Under the pieces are notes generated by a model. It ran no database searches. It had not been told where the DNA came from and saw nothing but the letters and a program-made list of their open reading frames with translations. A program made the translations under genes and the position numbers. DNA of 64,000 bases from Oleiagrimonas sp963747595 (lineage in GTDB: Bacteria > Pseudomonadota > Gammaproteobacteria > Xanthomonadales > Rhodanobacteraceae): positions 124,001-188,000 of the forward strand of contig CAVVFO010000003.1 of the NCBI GenBank assembly GCA_963747595.1, read 5' to 3'. This document shows, in pieces, positions 12,910 to 22,695 of the stretch (positions are counted from its first letter, which is position 1; each line of letters starts with the position of its first letter).

Positions 12910-13620
12910 TCAGCCGCGTGCGAAGCGTCGCAGGATGCGACGTGCGTGCGGTGTCGCCCGCGCCTGCTTGAGAAGCAGCTCTGGATCCTGGCCTTCGTCA
13001 CGCAGACCCTCCTGCCGCAGACGCAGATAGGTCTTGATCACCTCGACGCTGAATTCGGGATGAAACTGCACCGACAGGGCGGTGGGGGAGTGGCGCACGA
13101 TATGGTGGTGCTCACGCTGCGAACGACCCAGCACGTGCGCCCCTGGTGGTGCCTCGATGACCGTCTGGCTGTGCGTGGTATGGGCATAGAAATGTCTGGG
13201 AAGACCGTGGAGCAGCGGGTCATCCCAGGCTTCGTCCAGCAGTTCGATTTCCTTGGTGCCCATTTCGCGCTGCTCGCCTTCCAGCCAGTCCACGTGGCCG
13301 CCCATGGCCTTGCACATGATCTGGTGGCCGAAGCATACGCCGAACATCGGCAGCCCCACGTCGAAGGCGCCGCGCACCCAGCCGGCCAGGCGTTCAACCC
13401 AGGGCGGCCAGTCGGTGATCATGGTGGGCGAGCCGGTGATGATGGCCCGCCCCACGGTCAGGGGGTCGGGCAGCGACCCACCGACATCGGCCTCGACGAT
13501 GCGAATCTCACGCGATGAAGTGCGTACCACATTGCAGAAAAAATCGTCGAAATCGCCGAAGCGTTTGCGCACACGGTCGGGCGTATGGCCGGTCTGGACG
13601 ATCAGGAGTGGTTTGCTCAT
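12910..13620 (-). CDS. Class I glutamine amidotransferase (GMP synthase-like domain)
   Basis: A stand-alone 236-residue class I amidotransferase that would release ammonia from glutamine. The triad is visible: nucleophile C96 in GVCFGHQ, H187 and E189 in QFHPEFS. It resembles the YfeJ/GuaA-amidotransferase-like group, often annotated as glutamine amidotransferase with unknown acceptor. The start at 13620 gives MSKPLLIVQTG, a normal first strand. It ends 66 nt before the membrane-protein gene and begins 58 nt after the GspE-like gene on the same strand; no synthetase partner is adjacent. Confidence 0.85.
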   Translation of the reverse strand: MSKPLLIVQTGHTPDRVRKRFGDFDDFFCNVVRTSSREIRIVEADVGGSLPDPLTVGRAIITGSPTMITDWPPWVERLAGWVRGAFDVGLPMFGVCFGHQIMCKAMGGHVDWLEGEQREMGTKEIELLDEAWDDPLLHGLPRHFYAHTTHSQTVIEAPPGAHVLGRSQREHHHIVRHSPTALSVQFHPEFSVEVIKTYLRLRQEGLRDEGQDPELLLKQARATPHARRILRRFARG

Positions 13621-13678
13621 TGCCACGAGTGTACGGGGCGATCCGTCAAATTGGTGCATGCACGGACCCCTGCCGCTC

Positions 13679-15502
13679 TTACGCGGGGGCATCCTCGGAC
13701 GGCGGCAGTACGGCCATGACCTCCGATGCCGTGGTCAACCCCCGCGCCACCTGCGCCGCCGCGGACATGCGCAGCGACTGCATGCCTTCCCTGACAGCCA
13801 AGGCCGACAGCGCATCCAGGTCCATGCTGGCGCCGATCAATCCGCGCAGGCGGGGCGACATGCGCAGCATTTCATACACGCCGGTGCGGCCCAGAAAACC
13901 CGTGTGCCGGCACTCCAGGCAGCCGACCGCCTTGAAGGTCTGCCGGGGGCGCGGCATGTCGAACCCCAGGGTCAACAGGCGCCAGCTTTCCTCGCCCTGC
14001 GTGTCCGGCTGCTTGCAGTGCGGGCACAGCGTGCGCACCAGGCGCTGTGCCATGACGCCGGTCAGGGTGGACTGGATCAGGTAATGCGGCACGCCCAGAT
14101 CCAGCAGGCGCGTCAGGGCGCTGGGCGCATCATTGGTGTGCAGCGTGGACAGCACCAGATGACCGGTCAGCGACGCCTGCACCGCCACCTGCGCGGTTTC
14201 CAGGTCACGGATCTCGCCCACCATGATGATGTCCGGGTCCTGACGCAGCAGCGTGCGCACGCCGGCGGCAAAATCCAGGTCGATGGCCGGCTGCACCTGC
14301 ATCTGGTTGAACTCCGGGCTGACCATCTCGATGGGATCTTCCACCGAGCACACGTTCAGCTCCGGTCGCGCCAGGTGCTTGAGCGTGGAATACAGCGTGG
14401 TGGTCTTGCCCGAGCCGGTGGGGCCGGTGACCAGCACGATGCCGTTGGGCCGCTCCACCATGGAGCGCCACAGGATGTCCTCCTCTTCGGAGAAACCCAG
14501 CTGGGTGAACTCCTTGACCACGATGTCGGGGTCGAAGATGCGCGCCACCACCTTCTCGCCGAACGCGGTGAGCATGGTGGAGATGCGCAGTTCCACCTCG
14601 CGCCCGGCGGCCGAACGTGTCTTGATGCGGCCGTCCTGCGGGCGGCGCTTCTCGGCCACGTCCAGACGCGCCAGGATCTTGATGCGTGCGGTGACCCCTG
14701 TCATCACCGGCGGCGGCAGTTCGAACACCTTGTGCATCACGCCGTCGATGCGAAAGCGCATGTAGCCCGCCTCGCGCCGCGGCTCCAGGTGGATGTCCGA
14801 GGCGCGCTGGTCGAACGCGTACTGCAGCAGCCAGTCCACGATGTGCACCACGTGGCGATCGTCGGCGCCCAGCTCGCCGCCCTTCCCCAGCTCCACCAGC
14901 TGCTCGAAGTTCATGATCCCCGAGAGCGTGTCGTCTTCGCCCTTGGCGTCCTGCGCCAGCTGGATGGAGCGCTGCACACCGTAGAATTCACGCAGGTAGC
15001 GGTTGATGTCCAAGGGGTTGGAGACCACCAACCGGATCTCGCGGCGCAGCATCTGCGACAGGTCGCTCGCCCAGTTGCGCTCGAACGGCTCACAGGTGGC
15101 AAACACGGTTTCTTCCGCGGTCACCTCGACCGGCAGGATGCGATGTCGCTGCGCATAGGCCAGGCTCACCGCCCGCGTGACGCTGGCAGCGTGGATCTTC
15201 ATCGGGTCGATCTTCAGATAGGCCAGTCCGGCCTTCCGTGCCAGCCACTCGGTCAGCGTTTCCAGGCTCAACGGCCGGCCTGTGGCGCGTCTGTTTTCCA
15301 GCGTGGCGTTGGCCACGATCACCAGCGGGTGCAGTTCCAGCGCGCTGCGCCCGGCACGCGTACCCAGGCGCACCTGCTTGGCATCCTCGGCGGCCAGATA
15401 GCCATCCACAATCAGTGCGGCCAGCACCTCGTCCAGTTCCAGCCGGCCGCGGCGGCCGATGCTGGCGCGTGTCTGCACGTTGGTGTTCATCAAATCACCC
15501 AT
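13679..15502 (-). CDS. GspE/PilB-type secretion or pilus ATPase, orphan
   Basis: A 607-residue hexameric-type ATPase of the type II secretion/type IV pilus family. It has an N1-like domain (about 75-175), the Asp-box ASDIHLEP at 234-241, Walker A GPTGSGKT at 360-367, a Walker B region DPDIIMVGEIRD at 422-433, the His-box STLHTNDAP, and a zinc module with C493/C496 and C528/C531. All motor residues are intact, so it looks active. No gspD, gspF or pilin gene is nearby, so it is an orphan paralogue or works with a system encoded elsewhere. The start is ATG 15502; an ATG at 15490 is equally possible. It is divergent from glyQ with 53 bp between. Confidence 0.88.
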   Translation of the reverse strand: MGDLMNTNVQTRASIGRRGRLELDEVLAALIVDGYLAAEDAKQVRLGTRAGRSALELHPLVIVANATLENRRATGRPLSLETLTEWLARKAGLAYLKIDPMKIHAASVTRAVSLAYAQRHRILPVEVTAEETVFATCEPFERNWASDLSQMLRREIRLVVSNPLDINRYLREFYGVQRSIQLAQDAKGEDDTLSGIMNFEQLVELGKGGELGADDRHVVHIVDWLLQYAFDQRASDIHLEPRREAGYMRFRIDGVMHKVFELPPPVMTGVTARIKILARLDVAEKRRPQDGRIKTRSAAGREVELRISTMLTAFGEKVVARIFDPDIVVKEFTQLGFSEEEDILWRSMVERPNGIVLVTGPTGSGKTTTLYSTLKHLARPELNVCSVEDPIEMVSPEFNQMQVQPAIDLDFAAGVRTLLRQDPDIIMVGEIRDLETAQVAVQASLTGHLVLSTLHTNDAPSALTRLLDLGVPHYLIQSTLTGVMAQRLVRTLCPHCKQPDTQGEESWRLLTLGFDMPRPRQTFKAVGCLECRHTGFLGRTGVYEMLRMSPRLRGLIGASMDLDALSALAVREGMQSLRMSAAAQVARGLTTASEVMAVLPPSEDAPA

Positions 15503-15517
15503 GGTGGACAGCGCCGT

Positions 15518-15523
15518 TATACT
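15518..15523 (+). promoter_or_regulatory. Possible -10 box for glyQ
   Basis: TATACT lies 33 nt before the glyQ ATG in the short gap to the divergent GspE-like gene. No good -35 hexamer accompanies it, so this is tentative. Confidence 0.3.
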
Positions 15524-15555
15524 AACGCGCTTTGCCGCCTGCGAATTTTCCGATC

Positions 15556-16464
15556 ATGTCAGCGCCCACCTTTCAGGACATCATCCAGACGCTCAACCGT
15601 TACTGGGCCGATCAGGGCTGCGTGCTGATGCAGCCGCTGGACACCGAGGTGGGTGCCGGCACGTTCCATCCCGCCACCTTCCTGCGTTCGCTGGGTCCCG
15701 AGCCGTGGGCAGCTGCCTACGTGCAACCGTGCCGCCGGCCCACCGACGGCCGCTACGGCGACAATCCCAACCGCCTGCAACATTACTATCAGTATCAGGT
15801 GGTGATGAAGCCCAACCCGGACGATATCGTCGAACGCTATTTCGAATCGCTGCGTGCGCTGGGCGTCGATCCACTGGTGCACGACCTGCGTCTGGTCGAA
15901 GACAACTGGGAATCACCCACACTGGGCGCATGGGGCCTGGGCTGGGAGGTCTGGCTCAACGGCATGGAAGTGACCCAGTTCACTTATTTCCAGCAGGCGG
16001 GCGGACTGGAATGCCGGCCGGTGACCGGCGAAATCACCTACGGTCTCGAACGTCTGGCGATGTACCTGCAGAACGTGGACAGCATCTACGATCTCATCTG
16101 GACGCAGGCGCCGCATGGCGTGGTGACCTATGGCGACGTGTTCCATCAGAACGAGGTGGAGCAGAGCACCTACAACTTCGAGCATGCCGATGTGGAGACG
16201 TTGCTGCACGGGTTCGACGCCTGCGAGCGCCAGGCATTCAAACTGGTCGAGGCCAACCTGCCACTGCCGGCATATGAGCAGGTGATGAAAGCCAGCCACA
16301 TGTTCAACCTGCTGGATGCGCGGCGCGCCATCGGCGTCACCGAGCGCCAGCGCTACATCCTGCGCGTGCGTGCGTTGTCACGCGCCGTGGCCGAGGCGTA
16401 CGTGGCGCAGCGCGAGAAGCTGGGGTTTCCCGGCGTCAAGCCGCTGTCGGATGCCGCTGCCTGA
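15556..16464 (+). CDS. glyQ: Glycyl-tRNA synthetase alpha subunit
   Basis: Catalytic subunit of the bacterial alpha2beta2 glycyl-tRNA synthetase. The class II core begins MSAPTFQDIIQTLNRYWADQ and runs through VGAGTFHPATFLRSLGPEPW, YVQPCRRPTDGRYG and GLEVRL-type segments (LGWEVWLNGMEVTQFTYFQQ), ending near 300 residues as usual. The start is ATG 15556; a TTG 24 nt upstream is in frame but would add an atypical extension. glyS follows after 227 bp that contain an intergenic repeat. Confidence 0.96.
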   Translation: MSAPTFQDIIQTLNRYWADQGCVLMQPLDTEVGAGTFHPATFLRSLGPEPWAAAYVQPCRRPTDGRYGDNPNRLQHYYQYQVVMKPNPDDIVERYFESLRALGVDPLVHDLRLVEDNWESPTLGAWGLGWEVWLNGMEVTQFTYFQQAGGLECRPVTGEITYGLERLAMYLQNVDSIYDLIWTQAPHGVVTYGDVFHQNEVEQSTYNFEHADVETLLHGFDACERQAFKLVEANLPLPAYEQVMKASHMFNLLDARRAIGVTERQRYILRVRALSRAVAEAYVAQREKLGFPGVKPLSDAAA

Positions 16465-16499
16465 GAGCACCGCTTTTCCCTCATTCGGCGAAAAGCGCA

Positions 16500-16584
16500 C
16501 ATCCGTTCATGATGAGGTATCGAACCATGAACGGCGCGGGACACTTGGATAGCGCCCTTCGATACCTCAGGGCGAACGGGTTTT
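16500..16584. repeat. Intergenic repeat family B, copy 1 (internally deleted)
   Basis: Shares GAGGTATCGAACCATGAA and the CCCTTCGATAC and CAGGGCGA.CGG blocks with copies near 38.1 and 53.6 kb. This copy lacks the roughly 33-nt middle section. TGAGGTATCGAA (16513-16524) and TTCGATACCTCA (16558-16569) form a perfect 12-bp stem. It sits between glyQ and glyS. Confidence 0.8.
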
Positions 16585-16691
16585 GTTGATGTGGTCGGAC
16601 TTGTCTGAGTCGCAATGGACAAAGGCAGGACGACGGAGCAATACCCTTTGTGAATCGTGCATCTTGCACCAGGCCCGGAAACGTAGAATTC

Positions 16692-18845
16692 ATGACCGAC
16701 AAAAAATCCCTACTGATCGAACTGGGTACCGAAGAGCTGCCACCGACGGCGCTGGACGCGTTGTCCGAGGCCTTTCTGCGCGGCATCTGTGACGGTCTGG
16801 ACAAGCGTGGCATTGCCGCCGACACGGCACATGCGCGTCGTGGCTGCTCGCCGCGACGGCTGATTGCGCATGTACCCGAGGTTGCGGCCACGCAGCCGGA
16901 CCAGTCGGTCGAACGCCGGGGTCCGGCGGTCACGGCCGGGCGCGATGCCGAGGGTCAGCCGACGCGCGCGCTGCAGGGCTTCGCTCGATCATGCGGCGTG
17001 GGCGTGGACGCACTGGAAACCATCGAGACCGACAAGGGCGCATGGTTTGTCTACCGTGCCGTGAAGCCCGGCCAGTCCCTGGAAGCCCTGATGCCGGAGC
17101 TGGTCGATGAAGCACTCAAGGCGCTGCCGATACCGCGACCGATGCGCTGGGGCGATCACGACGCACGTTTCGTGCGTCCTGTGCACTGGCTGGTGATGCT
17201 GCACGGCGCCGATATTCTCCAGGGTCAGGTGTTGGGTCTCGCCAGCGGCCGGCAGTCACGCGGGCACCGCTTCCACCATCCCGGTCCGGTGCATCTGGCC
17301 GACGCCGACGCCTGGACGGATGCGCTGCGGGCTGCGCACGTGCTGGCCGATCCGCAAGAGCGCCGTCAGCGTGTGCGCGACGACGTGCAACGTGTGGCGA
17401 CCGAGGTCGGCGGCACGCCGCAGCTGAGCGATGCGCTGCTGGATGAAATCGCCAATCTCAACGAATGGCCCGTGGCCATCGGCTGCGCCTTCGAGCGCGA
17501 TTTCCTGGCAGTGCCGCCGGAGGCATTGATCAGCACCATGGAGACGCATCAGAAGTTCGTGCCGCTGCTGGATGCGGACGGACATTTGAGCGAGCGATTC
17601 ATCGGCGTGGCCAATATCGACTCGACCGATCCGGATCAGATCCGCAAGGGTTACGAGCGTGTCATCCGGCCGCGTTTCGCCGATGCCCGGTTCTTCTGGG
17701 ACGAGGATCTGAAAACCCCGCTGGCCGGCTATCAGAACTGGCTGAAGAACGTCACCTACCAGACCTCACTGGGCAGCCAGTGGGACAAGTGCGTGCGCGT
17801 GGCGGAGCTGTCGCGCGTGATCGCCAACCGTGTCGGTGTCGACGCCGGCCTGGCCACGCACGCCGCTGCCTTGAGCAAGTGCGACCTGATGACACGCATG
17901 GTGGGTGAATTTCCCGAACTGCAAGGGGTGATGGGCCGCTATTACGCCCGGGCCCACAACGAGCCGGAAGCAGTGGCGCTGGCGCTGGACAGTTTCTACC
18001 AGCCGCGTTTTGCGGGCGACGCCATTGCTGCCGACCCGGTGGGCCGTGTGCTCGCCGTGGCCGAGCGGCTGGACACGCTCGCAGGCATCTTTGCCGTCGG
18101 TCTGAAACCCTCGGGCAACAAGGATCCCTTCGCGTTGCGCCGCGCCGCCCTGGGGCTGGCGCGCACCCTGATCGAGGCGGATATGGGCATCGACCTGAAG
18201 GCGGCCTTCCAGGAATCGCTGGAGTTGATTCCCGAAACCGCGCTTCGGGCCGGCGTGAAGCCCCGCAAGGGGAAAGAACCGGTCGCCCCGGACCCCGGCA
18301 AACGTCGCGCGGTGCTGGCGGCGGAGCTGTACGCGTTTGTCCTCGAGCGCCTGCGCGGCTATTACCTCGATCAGGGCTTGAGTGCCGAATGCTTCGAGGC
18401 CGTGCTGGCGGTTTCGCCCGCTGTCTTGCCGGATTTCGACCGCCGCCTGCGCGCCGTGTACGCCTTCTCGCAGCGCCCGCAGGCGGCGAATCTGGCCGCT
18501 GCCAACAAGCGTGTCGGCAACCTGCTGCGCAAGCAGGCCGAAACCGCGCCCGTCGTGCAGAGCCAGAGCGTCGACGCGTCCCAGCTGCAGGCTCCGGCCG
18601 AAAAGGACCTGGCCGCTGCACTGACAGCCGTGCGGGAAGACTGTCTGCAACAGGTGGCCAATGGCGATTATGGTTCAGCATTGGCGCATCTGGCCACGCT
18701 GCAGGCCCCGGTGGACCGTTTTTTCGATGAAGTCATGGTCATGACCGACGATGCAGAGTTGCGTACCCGGCGGCTGGCGCTGTTGCGTGAACTGCGGCAG
18801 AGTTTTCTGGCCATTGCCGACATCGCCCGATTGCAGGAAGCATGA
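16692..18845 (+). CDS. glyS: Glycyl-tRNA synthetase beta subunit
   Basis: tRNA-recognition subunit (717 residues) of the alpha2beta2 glycyl-tRNA synthetase. It begins LLIELGTEELPP, the family hallmark, and carries RRGCSPRRLIAHV, GPA..AGRDAEGQPTRALQGFARS, the HD-like middle region with CDLMTRMVGEFPELQGVMGRYYA and NKDPFALRRAALGLART, and the anticodon-binding C-terminal part. The start at ATG 16692 places TDKKSLLIELGTEELPP correctly; upstream codons run into the intergenic repeat. The separation from glyQ by a repeat is unusual, as these genes are normally tightly coupled. Confidence 0.96.
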   Translation: MTDKKSLLIELGTEELPPTALDALSEAFLRGICDGLDKRGIAADTAHARRGCSPRRLIAHVPEVAATQPDQSVERRGPAVTAGRDAEGQPTRALQGFARSCGVGVDALETIETDKGAWFVYRAVKPGQSLEALMPELVDEALKALPIPRPMRWGDHDARFVRPVHWLVMLHGADILQGQVLGLASGRQSRGHRFHHPGPVHLADADAWTDALRAAHVLADPQERRQRVRDDVQRVATEVGGTPQLSDALLDEIANLNEWPVAIGCAFERDFLAVPPEALISTMETHQKFVPLLDADGHLSERFIGVANIDSTDPDQIRKGYERVIRPRFADARFFWDEDLKTPLAGYQNWLKNVTYQTSLGSQWDKCVRVAELSRVIANRVGVDAGLATHAAALSKCDLMTRMVGEFPELQGVMGRYYARAHNEPEAVALALDSFYQPRFAGDAIAADPVGRVLAVAERLDTLAGIFAVGLKPSGNKDPFALRRAALGLARTLIEADMGIDLKAAFQESLELIPETALRAGVKPRKGKEPVAPDPGKRRAVLAAELYAFVLERLRGYYLDQGLSAECFEAVLAVSPAVLPDFDRRLRAVYAFSQRPQAANLAAANKRVGNLLRKQAETAPVVQSQSVDASQLQAPAEKDLAAALTAVREDCLQQVANGDYGSALAHLATLQAPVDRFFDEVMVMTDDAELRTRRLALLRELRQSFLAIADIARLQEA

Positions 18846-19218
18846 GCCGCGCGAGCTGTGGTCTGCGCCCGCGCCTCTGCCACTTGCTTGACACGGCATA
18901 TACGGCACCCTGAGTACGTGTGCGGTGCCTTCCAGCATGAAGCAATTGATAAAAAACTGTTGACAAGGGGTGATTTGTTGTCCCAATGTTAACCGAGCAG
19001 TCGCAGCATGGCGCCAGGAATGGCTCTGTACGGCGGTGCATTTTTCTTGGGCGCGTGGAGGAGCGGCCCGTGACTGGCGTGTCCGGACTGATCGGACCCC
19101 GGGAATACGGACACTGTGAAATCCAATAGCGTTCCAGGTTTGCGGCCCGCCGGCCTGTCCGGCAGACCATCTGTTTTGTTCTTGGCCCCTGTGGGGTCGA
19201 TCTGGGGAGATCATCCAA
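18846..19218. other. 373-bp region upstream of TonB receptor
   Basis: No gene is seen. Two -35-like TTGACA hexamers occur on the plus strand (18888-18893 and 18960-18965), but neither has a good -10 box at 16-18 bp. The long leader probably carries the control of the receptor gene. Confidence 0.4.
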
Positions 19219-22200
19219 ATGAATAATTGCATGTCAAAACGCCAGCTTCGCCTGCGGCGAACCGCGCTGGCGGTGGCTTTGGGCATGGCCACAGTCAGTG
19301 GAGCTGCATTTGCGCAGTCAACGACTGGTACCATTTTTGGCCAGGCGCCAATCGCCAGTGGTGAAACGGTTCTCGTTCATGGCGAGAGTGGTTTCACGCG
19401 TGAAGTGACCGTTGGCCCCCAGGGCCGCTTTACTGTGTCCTCCGTGCCGGTCGGCACCTACACGGTGACGCTGCGTCGCGACGGCAAGACCATTGCCACA
19501 AAAAGCAATGTCACCCCGAAAGTCGGCTCCGGTACCAACGTTTCGTTCGTGAACACCAGCGCCAGCAGCGCGAACGCGCAAAGCATTTCGACCGTGACCG
19601 TGTCGGCCAATTCGCTTCCGGCGATCGACGTGACCGATGTGGATTCGCGCACGGTCATCACCTCGCAGCAGCTGTCTTCGTTGCCGATCGGCCGCAGTGC
19701 AGAGGCGATCGCCCTGCTGGCGCCGGGCACGGTCTCGGGCAGTGCCTACTTTGCCGGTGCCAACGGCAACCAGCTTGTGTCCTTCGGCGGCGCCTCCGTC
19801 ACCGAGAACGCCTACTACATCAACGGCATGAACGTGACCGATCCGTTGAACGGCCTGGGCGGCATCTCCTTGCCGTACGGTTCGATCGAGCAGCAGGAAA
19901 TTCTCACCGGTGGCTATAGCGCCATGTACGGTCGTTCCGATGGTGGTGTCATCAGCCAGGTCGGCAAGAGTGGCACCAACTCGTGGCATTTCGGCGGTCA
20001 GATCCTCTACACCCCCAAATCCCTGTACGGCAGTTACAGGGATTCAAACCACAGGGATACGGGCAAAATCTATCGTAAACGCAGCGCGTATGACTCGTGG
20101 TCCACCACCGAGGATGCCTACATCGGTGGCCCGCTGATCAAGGACAAGCTGTTCATGTTCGTGTCGGCAGAAGGCGAGCGCGAGCATCACACCACTGTGA
20201 GCCCGGTCAGCACCAGTGCCACGGAAACGAAGTACGTCTATGACAATCCGAAGTGGTACGCCAAGCTGAACTGGAACATCAACGACTCCAACATCCTGGA
20301 GTTGACCGGAGCCTCCTCCAAGCACGCCTACAGCGGCAACATCTACGATTACAGCTACGACACTCACAGCCGTGGGGCCTTCAACACTGCCGATACGCAT
20401 ACCAAAAACGCGGCGCGGATGTGGATTGCCAAGTACACCGGCTATCTGACGGACAACCTGACCCTGTCGGCGCAGTACGGCAAGCAAAAAACCGAGAAAT
20501 ATTCGCAACTGGGCGGTGGCTTCAACGCCGATCTGATCGATATTCTCGGCGCCGATCAGCAGAATCCCGCCCTCAACGGCGGTGTCAATGGTGGCATCAA
20601 GAATTCACAGACCATTCTCACGACCACCAATCCCGCCCACGTCGTCAAGGGCGCGAATTATCGCCTGGATCTGACGTATATCCTGGGCGACCATACCATC
20701 AAGGTGGGTATCGACAATCAGCGTACGCAGGATCTCAAGGATGGCCAGTACATCCCCGAGAATGCCGGTTACGCTTGGGAATACGCACAGGTACCCAACC
20801 CGAACTCCGACATCCTGCAAGGTCAGGTCGATCCGCCGGCCGGTTATCCGGGTGGCTCGCAGGGGTACTACGTTGACAAGTACATCTACGGCACCGGTGC
20901 CTCGGTGCGCGTGGAACAGCGCGCGCAGTACATCGAGGATGACTGGCAGGTCAATGACCGGCTGCTGCTGAAGCTGGGTCTGCGCAATGACCAGTTCACC
21001 AATTACAACACTGATGGCAAGCCCTACATCTCGCAGCATCAGCCGCAGCTGGCGCCGCGCCTTGGCTTCTCCTGGGACGTCAACGGCGATTCCAGCTTGA
21101 AGATCTACGGCAATGTCGGTCGCTACTATCTGGCGCTGCCCACCAGCGTGGCGTTGCGCGGTGCCTCCGGCTCGCTGTATACCCGCACCTACTACACGTA
21201 CACGGGGATCGACCCCAGCACGGGGTATCCGACCGGTCTGACTCCGATCAATACGGCCAAGGGTCCCGGAGCGCCCATCTCGGAAAACAACGAGTACGGT
21301 CAGCCACCCGATCCGAAAACGGTGACGGCCACCAATCTCAAGGCGCAATACCAGGACGAGTACATCCTGGGTTTCGACAAGAAGTTGAACGCCAGCTGGA
21401 CCTTCGGCGCCAAGTTCACCCGCCGTGTCCTGCGCAACATGATCGACGATACCTGCAATTACGAGTTGTTCTTTGCCAAGGCACAGGCCCAAGGCCTGGA
21501 TACCAGTGGTTTGCGTGGATGTTATTTCTTCAATCCGGGTCGCCAGGCAACCTTCAGGCTGCCCAACGGCAATGGCGGCTACGGAAAGTTGCATCTCAGC
21601 AATGCCGAGATGGGTTTCCCGCACGCCAAGCGCAAGTACTACAGCCTGGATCTGCACCTGGAGCATCCGTTCGACGGCAAGTTCTGGGCCAAGATCGACT
21701 ACCTGTATTCGCGTGCTTACGGCAATACCGAAGGCCAGGTACGGTCTGATATTGGCCAGAGCGACATTGCTGCGACAGTCGACTGGGATTACCCGTCGTT
21801 GATGCAGTACTCCAACGGCTATCTGTCCAATGACCAGAAGCACGTGCTGAAGGCGTATGGTCTTTATCAGATCAATCCACAATGGCGGGTGTCGGGAAAT
21901 CTGGTTCTTGCCTCGGGTCGTCCGGAAGACTGTCTGGATGCTTATGGTCCGAACGGTACCTATCCGGCGTACACCGGTCCTTATTATCACTGGTGTGGCG
22001 GCAAGCCCTCGACACCGGGCCAGCGTGGCCGCACGCCTTGGCAGCACATCTATTCGATCAAGGCGGAATACCGGCCGGCGTTTGCCGATCACAAGCTCGG
22101 GTTCAGCGTGTACGTCTACAACATTCTTAATGAACAGAACGGAACGCAAGTCTACGCATTCCATGGCTATCCGCGGTATGACACCTATGTCAGCTTCGAG

Positions 22201-22242
22201 CAGCCGCGGTATGTACGGTTCGGCGTGAGTTACGATTTCTGA
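19219..22242 (+). CDS. TonB-dependent outer-membrane receptor, Oar-like
   Basis: A 1,007-residue TonB-dependent receptor. It has a cleavable signal peptide ending ...GAAFAQS, then a carboxypeptidase-regulatory-like beta-sandwich (about 35-115, e.g. GPQGRFTVSSVPVGTYTVTLRRDGK), a plug domain (about 130-240 with DVDSRTVITSQQL and YYINGMNVTDPLNGLGG) and a 22-strand barrel ending in the OMP C-terminal phenylalanine (RFGVSYDF). The Oar-like layout is abundant in Xanthomonadales and usually linked to uptake of peptides or other large substrates; the substrate here is unknown. The start may be ATG 19219 or ATG 19231. No neighbouring transporter, FecIR regulator or degradative enzyme gives a clue. It is followed by a strong terminator. 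Confidence 0.9.
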   Translation: MNNCMSKRQLRLRRTALAVALGMATVSGAAFAQSTTGTIFGQAPIASGETVLVHGESGFTREVTVGPQGRFTVSSVPVGTYTVTLRRDGKTIATKSNVTPKVGSGTNVSFVNTSASSANAQSISTVTVSANSLPAIDVTDVDSRTVITSQQLSSLPIGRSAEAIALLAPGTVSGSAYFAGANGNQLVSFGGASVTENAYYINGMNVTDPLNGLGGISLPYGSIEQQEILTGGYSAMYGRSDGGVISQVGKSGTNSWHFGGQILYTPKSLYGSYRDSNHRDTGKIYRKRSAYDSWSTTEDAYIGGPLIKDKLFMFVSAEGEREHHTTVSPVSTSATETKYVYDNPKWYAKLNWNINDSNILELTGASSKHAYSGNIYDYSYDTHSRGAFNTADTHTKNAARMWIAKYTGYLTDNLTLSAQYGKQKTEKYSQLGGGFNADLIDILGADQQNPALNGGVNGGIKNSQTILTTTNPAHVVKGANYRLDLTYILGDHTIKVGIDNQRTQDLKDGQYIPENAGYAWEYAQVPNPNSDILQGQVDPPAGYPGGSQGYYVDKYIYGTGASVRVEQRAQYIEDDWQVNDRLLLKLGLRNDQFTNYNTDGKPYISQHQPQLAPRLGFSWDVNGDSSLKIYGNVGRYYLALPTSVALRGASGSLYTRTYYTYTGIDPSTGYPTGLTPINTAKGPGAPISENNEYGQPPDPKTVTATNLKAQYQDEYILGFDKKLNASWTFGAKFTRRVLRNMIDDTCNYELFFAKAQAQGLDTSGLRGCYFFNPGRQATFRLPNGNGGYGKLHLSNAEMGFPHAKRKYYSLDLHLEHPFDGKFWAKIDYLYSRAYGNTEGQVRSDIGQSDIAATVDWDYPSLMQYSNGYLSNDQKHVLKAYGLYQINPQWRVSGNLVLASGRPEDCLDAYGPNGTYPAYTGPYYHWCGGKPSTPGQRGRTPWQHIYSIKAEYRPAFADHKLGFSVYVYNILNEQNGTQVYAFHGYPRYDTYVSFEQPRYVRFGVSYDF

Positions 22243-22308
22243 CACATCGAGCGTGATCCACAGCGGGGTCCGCGATGCGGACGCCGCTGTGGAGTCTTCC
22301 CAGACATT

Positions 22309-22339
22309 GGCTGCCGGCGTGCCGGCAGCCTTTTTTTTT
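22309..22339 (+). terminator. Intrinsic terminator after TonB receptor
   Basis: GGCTGCCGGC (22309-22318) and GCCGGCAGCC (22321-22330) form a perfect stem followed by nine T residues. Confidence 0.93.
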
Positions 22340-22695
22340 GCGATATCCGCAAAAAGTGCGGTCCGACGGCTCTTGCAGGAGAGCCGGCCGCACCAAAGCG
22401 CCGGCAGCTGCTGGCCTTTCCGTAACTGCTTCGCGATCAATGCGAGATGGATGCACCGGAAGGGAGGGTGTGCTGCGGACAAGAAGTATCCATGAGTTGC
22501 GGGGCGGCCGGTGTCCTTGGGCGCGCCTCGCCTCCCTGCCGCAGAAGTTCCACTCAAGGTCCACGCACCCCGATGTCTGTGCCGCCTTTTCTGCAACCGC
22601 GATTACCGCTATGCTGCAGGCTTGTCCGGTCGAGGCGTAACAGCCATATGCCGTTTTCCGGCTTCGACTTCCCTAGGCTATCAAGAGGTTTGCAC
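22340..22695. other. 356-bp gap between receptor terminator and lipoprotein gene
   Basis: No convincing gene, promoter or RNA structure was recognised here. An open frame runs through it into the lipoprotein gene but lacks a ribosome binding site and would hide the signal peptide. Confidence 0.4.

Noticed and set aside
13253..15628. 791-codon plus-strand open frame opposite the GspE-like gene
   Set aside because: The opposite strand carries an intact ATPase with all motifs; this frame is low-complexity and has no family match.
20605..22596. 663-codon minus-strand open frame opposite the TonB receptor
   Set aside because: It is a shadow of the receptor's codon pattern, running past its 3' terminator without a plausible start.
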